Shown here: positions 58,201-64,000 of the stretch, piece by piece
Layout: each line of letters begins with the position of its first letter
Position numbering within the stretch: the first letter of the stretch is position 1
Origin: Rotaria socialis
Taxonomy: Eukaryota; Rotifera; Eurotatoria; Philodinida; Philodinidae
Reading direction: 5' to 3'
DNA: 64,000 bases
Assembly (NCBI GenBank): GCA_905331475.1
Contig: CAJNYU010001576.1
Span: 1 to 64,000, forward strand
The notes under the pieces: model-generated
Databases searched by the model: none
Seen by the model: only the letters and a program-made list of their open reading frames with translations
What the model was told of the DNA's origin: nothing
Translations under genes and position numbers: made by a program

Positions 58201-59750
58201 TCCAGTGAACATATAGAAGAAAAGAAAAAAAACTAGCTTTGCATCCCACACATGTTTGTTGAGAACTAAAATGATATAAAACTAGTGCTTACGACTAATA
58301 GATAGTATATTTGTGACAATAAAAAGCAGAGTAGATTTTGATCTTTTATTTAACTTCAAAATAATTTGTGTCTGTTTCCTATTTATTCTATTTGATAAAA
58401 AAAAATTTCCCATTAACTTTGGTAAAACTATGAATATCATTCTTTGCTATGCATCATTATAGTAGTAATTGATTCGATGATCAAAAAATATATATCTTTT
58501 ATTTTAATGAGCATTTTGTAAGAAACAAAAATGATAATCAAAAATATTCGTATTTCTTACATAAACGATTGTAATAAACATTTCTTTCTTATGTAATTAT
58601 GAGAAAAAACAACAAAGAAAAGAATATGATTATTGCCATAATTAAACTCTTGAATAAATTAACTGCGCATGATTTATTTTGTCTTCCAGAACATCTGGGT
58701 ATGTCTGTATCTGTAACCTCGTATTTTTACTGTAGTTTGATTAAAGATAATATACAGCATAGTATAGCAGCACAATCATTTAGTAAATGCCTCATTATTT
58801 CTTTGTCATTTAGACATCTGGATTAATCATTAGCTTTTTTCGCAATCTTCTTAATAGATATATAAATACTTTCTAGTTTGTCCTCATTAAAAGATAAGAT
58901 GTATTTAGATAACGATAATGAAAAAAAGCTATTTCATTGATTACTTCATAACATCTGTCTTTGTTTCTAAAGAATTTTCAATAATAGATATTACGTTTTC
59001 ATATAATCTTCGGGCAATAGAACTGTTTATACTATATAGTAGTATACTTACCGCGAAGCATATTTGAATAAGCAGTATCAGAGATAGCATATAAATGTGG
59101 TGCGACTTCAGTACGTTTTTTACCACGATACGCAACTACGACTGTCATGTTATAAATTGGTAAACGTTTATAAGGATTGATGACGACGCAAAACAATCCT
59201 GAATAAGTCTAGAAAATAAAACATGAACTTCATACTATTCAATAGTGACATCAATGATCATACATAGATTAGCCATCGTGCATAACGATCACGTAAGGTA
59301 GCCAATACTGAAGCATCATTCAAATAAGTTAAATCAGCCATATCATCAATACACCAGTATTTTGGTGGATTCATTTCTTGAACAAGATCCTTTTTCACTG
59401 TTCTTGTCTGAGTAAAGAAAAGAAATGGTTATTCTTAAAGAATTTCAACTGAAAACAAATATAATCCACGTACTTCTCCTTTGCACGTCTTAACTGTAAC
59501 TTGATCATCTTTTGTGCTCTCGATATCAGCAGCAATAAAAGATTCTTTTGGGTCAGGTACCCAACATGCCTTTTTAGCATCAAAAGGTTGAGATCGAAGT
59601 TTGATCTTTTCTTCAGCTGGTAAAGCCAAATATTTCATGGCTTCTATTAATTCGGGATTATTAGGATCACTGAACGTTCTATAGAATTTATTGAAATTTA
59701 ATTACTACTCAATTCATTTCAAACGAATTAACGTACCCTTCGGCCACCAT
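49283..59750 (-). CDS. Mhc: Striated-type muscle myosin II heavy chain, complete
   Basis: Thirty coding exons fit in phase from ATG at 59750 to TAA at 49283, 1,964 aa, the normal class II length. The motor domain runs from [15 protein letters not shown] through the P-loop [13 protein letters not shown], switch I region [15 protein letters not shown], switch [11 protein letters not shown], loop 2 with a Gly/Lys run ([13 protein letters not shown]) and actin-binding [13 protein letters not shown]. It continues to the converter ([14 protein letters not shown]) and the light-chain-binding neck ([13 protein letters not shown], then [15 protein letters not shown]). The rod (about residues 840-1930) is an unbroken heptad coiled coil, ending in a Ser/Thr/Arg-rich non-helical tail. 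The protein forms thick filaments and hydrolyses ATP on actin. Larger introns (58166-59051, 56689-57449, 51706-52288, 53643-54171) could hide alternative exons, but none was identified. No break in the frame was found. Confidence 0.97.
56682..56688 (-). other. 7-nt microexon of the myosin heavy chain gene
   Basis: CAACCTG is flanked by an AG acceptor and a GTAAAA donor. Joining exon 57545-57450 (…SRVIFQ), this microexon and exon 56624-56565 gives [17 protein letters not shown], exactly the conserved myosin sequence. Without it the frame is lost and the conserved Gln-Pro/Ser is missing. Confidence 0.88.
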
Positions 59751-62700
59751 GATTATAATTTAATAAAATAAAAGTTCAATACACAATGCAGTTAACTGAA
59801 AACTGTAGAAATATATTTGCAATAGAAAAGATATGGTTAATTGTTTTTTCAATGATCAATACCTGATGATAGTACGTGCCAAGAATGCGTTTGTGTATAA
59901 ACAACGGTTTCTTTAGTGAGCAAGCATTTATATAGTCCCGAAAACGAGAGATAAGAGAGAAAATAATGTCATTGACCAAAAAAAGTAATTCTATTCTTGT
60001 CCTAGTATTTTTCTCGCCAATCTCCAACAACTTTTTCTTTTACAGTACAGCTATTTTGGAATCTAACATAATGATTGGGCAATCTCAATAATATACAACA
60101 GCTCGGCAGATGGTCGAACAGACACATAGAAGAGAGAGAAATTATATCCTCTCTTTGTCATGAGTAGATAAAATGGTAAAACTTTTTTTGGCTTGGCTAG
60201 GCATGAAATTAAGCGAGAACATTTTCTCCGAATTATATCTATTAGTATTGTTGCCTTTCCTTTTTTGTCTCAGACAAATAGGTTTGTAGTATTGTGAATA
60301 TCTGCATCTACATCATTTGCAGATAAGAAAGCTATTTTTTCTATCGATCTAATAAGCAATCGTTTTTGTGTATGTCCATGTGATTTTCGATGAGATAACA
60401 GATAACTTACAAATGTAAGCAATCAAAGCATTGACAAGAATCAATGTTAATGAATAGACGAGCTATTACTGGCAACTTATGAATAGTATTTACGTATTCA
60501 TATCCATCAATCAACAAACAATAATCCTACTGTGTATTTTCATATTCTAATAAATGATTTAAAAACAAAGTCTCTCAAATAATATTATGAATCTTTGACA
60601 AAAATACTCTCTCAATCGAATATAAACATAAGAAAATGAAATAAAAAGAGCAACTATTTTTTATAGATCAGTATTGTTTTTAAAAATCATTTTAGTATAT
60701 TATTCTATCATAAATCGTTGTTACCGTTCAATATGACATATAATTTGTTGGAACATATAATCAATATATTAAGTTACCAACAGAATATTTATTTTGATGC
60801 TTCGCTTGACTAAATATAAGGTTTGTTAAAATAAAAATCTTATGATAAATTATTCGAAACAAGAACATTCTTTCTGATCGATCAAATGATAAAATAATGC
60901 AAAGCATTCATTCAATCATGATTCCATAAGATTCTTATACTATTTTGCTTAAATTTTCAAATATTTATGAACAACATAAGTTTACCTAGAACCTGATGCT
61001 TAAAAACTAACTATTTTCAACTACAACAATCATTAACGGTTGTTACCATCATAAATAAATCCGATTCCTCTTTTTTTCGTCAATACGTTGCAAGATAACG
61101 AAATATATAGAGACCTTCTCTCGTGTCAACCGTTTCTATTCCATTTCCCACAAATGTATCTACAGAAATTTTTCTGAGATATTATTTATACTTTTGCAAT
61201 AGTCGTCTATCTCAATATATTTTCTTTTGTCTATTCTTTCATTAGATTGTTGTTACGCTTGGCTTATCGCTTTTCTATAGATATTTATGTCTTTTTCTTA
61301 TGTTTCGGAACATATAAATGTTAATACGTTGATAATAAAGGAAACGAGTTATGCTAAAGGTTAGTTTTTCACTCAGTTACGATACATTACAATAAAGCAA
61401 ATATTACCCAGTAAGTCAAGATGTAATGCATAGGGGGAAAACTAGTAATTTTGTGTAGTAACTATAGCTGTTGTTCTATGTTCTGTTTTCTCAAAGCATT
61501 CTCTTTCAATGATACTTTTTTCATGGTAATCTTTACTAATTATTCAAATTTTATTTTTGAAAATTGATGAAATACATCTATCTACAACAGCCTGTGCTAA
61601 CACGACTTGCACGCTAAATATTACAATTATTTCAATTGAATAAATTTTTACACCGATACCCATCAAATCAATGTTATACAACTTTGAACATTGGAGTAAT
61701 GTCTATTAGTGAATTCTTTTTGACTAATTCTTATTTTGAATCTTTACCAAAGTATTTTTATCAATAAATGATATATGAAAGCCTTCTGTGCATTTCTATA
61801 TTGTTCTCTGTTAACATGTTTTTGATAGACGCTTTTAAAGAGAGATTTGACGAAATATTGTATAAAACATTCGAAAATCTATTTATCGTTACAAAAATTG
61901 TTGCAATCATATTGACTGGTGTTACTGAAATAAGTGCAAAGCGGTATCGAGAAATTCGCACAGAATTTAAAGATGATGTCAGAAGAAAAAATTATTAGAA
62001 AGAAATCAACATCGAATAATTTTACAGCATTTAGTGTCCATAGAATATTTTAATTTGTGATTTACTATGCTATAGCTACAAATTTAATTCATTGAGATGT
62101 TAGGTTTCGCCTTGAAGCAATATATATCTAGTAAGTTCTATGATAATTGGGACTCCTTAGCAATGCACCTGAGACAGGAGTTTTGAATCACCAGACAATC
62201 GTAACGATGACTGAAAAATGTAAAAGATTTTTCCTTTGTGGCTGTTATTTTAGTGATGATCACGTGTTATACAATAGTAACAAACATTCACAAATATGTT
62301 GTTTGTTTTGATAATGCCTAAAGACAGAGAAATGTAATCGACTATAGCGAGAAAACTCTTGGCTTAATTAGGATTAAAATAATAATCACGGTATTGGAGC
62401 TCAGCGGCTAGATGTTTTTACTAGAAACGAGCAGAGCTAGTAACTACTTAAGGCATAGATATTCTTGTGTACAAGATCCAATCTTCATTAGACACAGCTG
62501 GTCGAATGTGATAGGAGTCAGACCTTGACATCATCGCGCTAGAATGTTATTACCAAGCAGAACATTTAGAAGCTATATCCACCTAGAGTCATGAAAAGAA
62601 TCTTCTATAATTACACTAGACACACTTGATGGAACAGTACGAAGAGAAGTAAACACATCACTGTCTCGATTATCATAAATAGTGTTAAATCGAAGATGCT

Positions 62701-64000
62701 CAAACTATATTCAATATTACTTAGCTAGATAAATTTCTTAAACTGCTTTCTAGGTCTCTAGTATTTGATCTATAATAATATTAAATCATATCAAGAACAC
62801 ATAGCATCAATTAATGCTTCTTGTTCAAGCACGCTTTAAAAAAAAAGATGCCAATTATTTCGTCGTACTTTTCAATTTAACTCTAAACATTATCGAACTG
62901 TTATCTTATCTTGTCTGATTCGTTAAAATAATGAATGCAGTCATTACTATCTAGTAATAATATTCTACGTGGTTTGTTGATTAATACTGTATCCAAATAA
63001 ATATGTATACACAATCGATCGCGAACAGGAAAGCGGTGACTGAGCTATATCTTAAACTGATACTACATAATGTGAAGATACTGATATTGATACATTTTAT
63101 ATACTTCATAAATAGTTGATATGACAATGATGAACAGAAGTTTAAAAAATATAGCTGAGTATTGATTCAATATCTCACAACAAGAAACAAATAAAACTGC
63201 GTTGATCAATATTATACTCCGTTTACGGAAGTAACATACGTACGTCTTCTTTATTATTACACTTAAATGCATCAAGACTGTTTGAGATCAGCAATTAGTT
63301 TTTATTGGCATAGTTATTATTGTCGAATATCTCGTCGTTGAATTTAGATTGAAGGAATCTGTTACTTTCCATTGATGCGAATGAAAACTTCTACAGAAAA
63401 TGAATATTTTTATAATTCGTAATTTTTACCATTAGAACTTGATTCTCGTGCTACCTATAGATTCTAAATTTCTTCTAATGGAATCTTAATTCATCATTAA
63501 TAGAATGTCAAATTTCATCAAGGAAACTAGAATCAATTTTATGCACAATCTAATAACAAAATTGTAGCTTATTAGCAAAATATATTTCTTACATATATCA
63601 AAATCAGATTTAAAAGTAGTCTATGACTTCTTCGACATACAACATATTATCGTAATAATCATAATTGTCATAGAACGTATTGAACACATATTGCGTCAAG
63701 TGGAAATCTGATATTTCAATGAATCCTATTTTTATAACACGATCTATCACAGATTCAAATTTGACACCGACATTGAGAATGTTTCATGATTACCGAATTG
63801 TTGATTTCATTCAAAGATAGATAGAAAGTAAGAAACTAACCATTCACTGCAATATTCAAATCCTTATCATTTTTTCCGGTCGAATAAAGTCCAACCTAAA
63901 ACTAGTTAGGTTTCTATAGAATATCATTCTCATTTTAAACTATTTTGAAATTAATTTATAACTCAGCTACAAAACAATAGCTTATCATCGATGTCAACAG
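59751..64000. other. Region upstream of myosin, no gene recognised
   Basis: About 4.2 kb. The first part should be the muscle myosin promoter and any non-coding first exon. A frame at 61768-61998 (+) with a fairly natural composition (DAFKERFDEILYKTFENLF) overlaps an equally long antisense frame and has no family match, so it is not called. No transposon ends, RNA genes or long repeats were noticed. Confidence 0.4.

Noticed and set aside
61768-61998. 76-codon plus-strand frame with natural-looking sequence
   Set aside because: Overlaps an antisense frame of similar length and has no recognisable family. Left unannotated.

Overview
The window looks like nuclear DNA of a small-genome invertebrate, most likely a rotifer (bdelloid-like). 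It is strongly AT-rich. Its genes carry many short GT-AG introns (about 50-70 bp), and the proteins are clearly metazoan: striated muscle myosin heavy chain, coronin, a PARP6/8-type ADP-ribosyltransferase, MBF1, CNEP1R1, an Rh-family protein and a lachesin-like Ig protein. The taxon is inferred from gene content and intron style and could not be checked by search. No rRNA, tRNA, CRISPR array or bacterial-style operon was recognised, and no retrovirus, Polinton or other virus-like element.

Layout. 1-6.6 kb: no gene, but a candidate inverted-repeat element at 301-883. 6.6-8.8 kb (-): secreted three-Ig-domain protein. 11.1-12.6 kb (-): decayed Rh ammonium-transporter pseudogene. 17.3-22.7 kb (-): PARP6-like gene, head to head with MBF1 (+, 23.1 kb), then CNEP1R1 (+, 24.1 kb) and a small two-RRM protein (+, 26.1 kb). 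A piggyBac-type MITE lies 9 bp behind the RRM stop codon. 28.5 kb (+): unknown coiled-coil protein. 30.2-31.6 kb (+): PC-esterase (PCED1/FAM113) gene. 32.9-33.8 kb: a GC-rich element with interleaved inverted repeats. 34.9-36.2 kb (+): membrane-anchored trypsin-like protease, tail to tail with a coronin gene (-, 36.4-42.0 kb) that has a very long C-terminal insert and candidate alternative first exons. 46.2-47.3 kb (-): RBR E3 ubiquitin ligase using a GC-AG intron. 49.3-59.8 kb (-): complete 30-exon muscle myosin heavy chain with a 7-nt microexon. 59.8-64 kb: no gene recognised.

The genes do not form one pathway; they are ordinary neighbours in a compact genome. Splice models were built by hand. 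For the Ig, MBF1, RRM, PCED1, protease, RBR and myosin genes the exon lengths sum to whole codons and the joined protein matches its family. The PARP6-like model was checked junction by junction for most exons, and the coronin exon limits are approximate. The most unusual sequence is the GC-rich A-B-A'-B' repeat element at 32,876-33,847.
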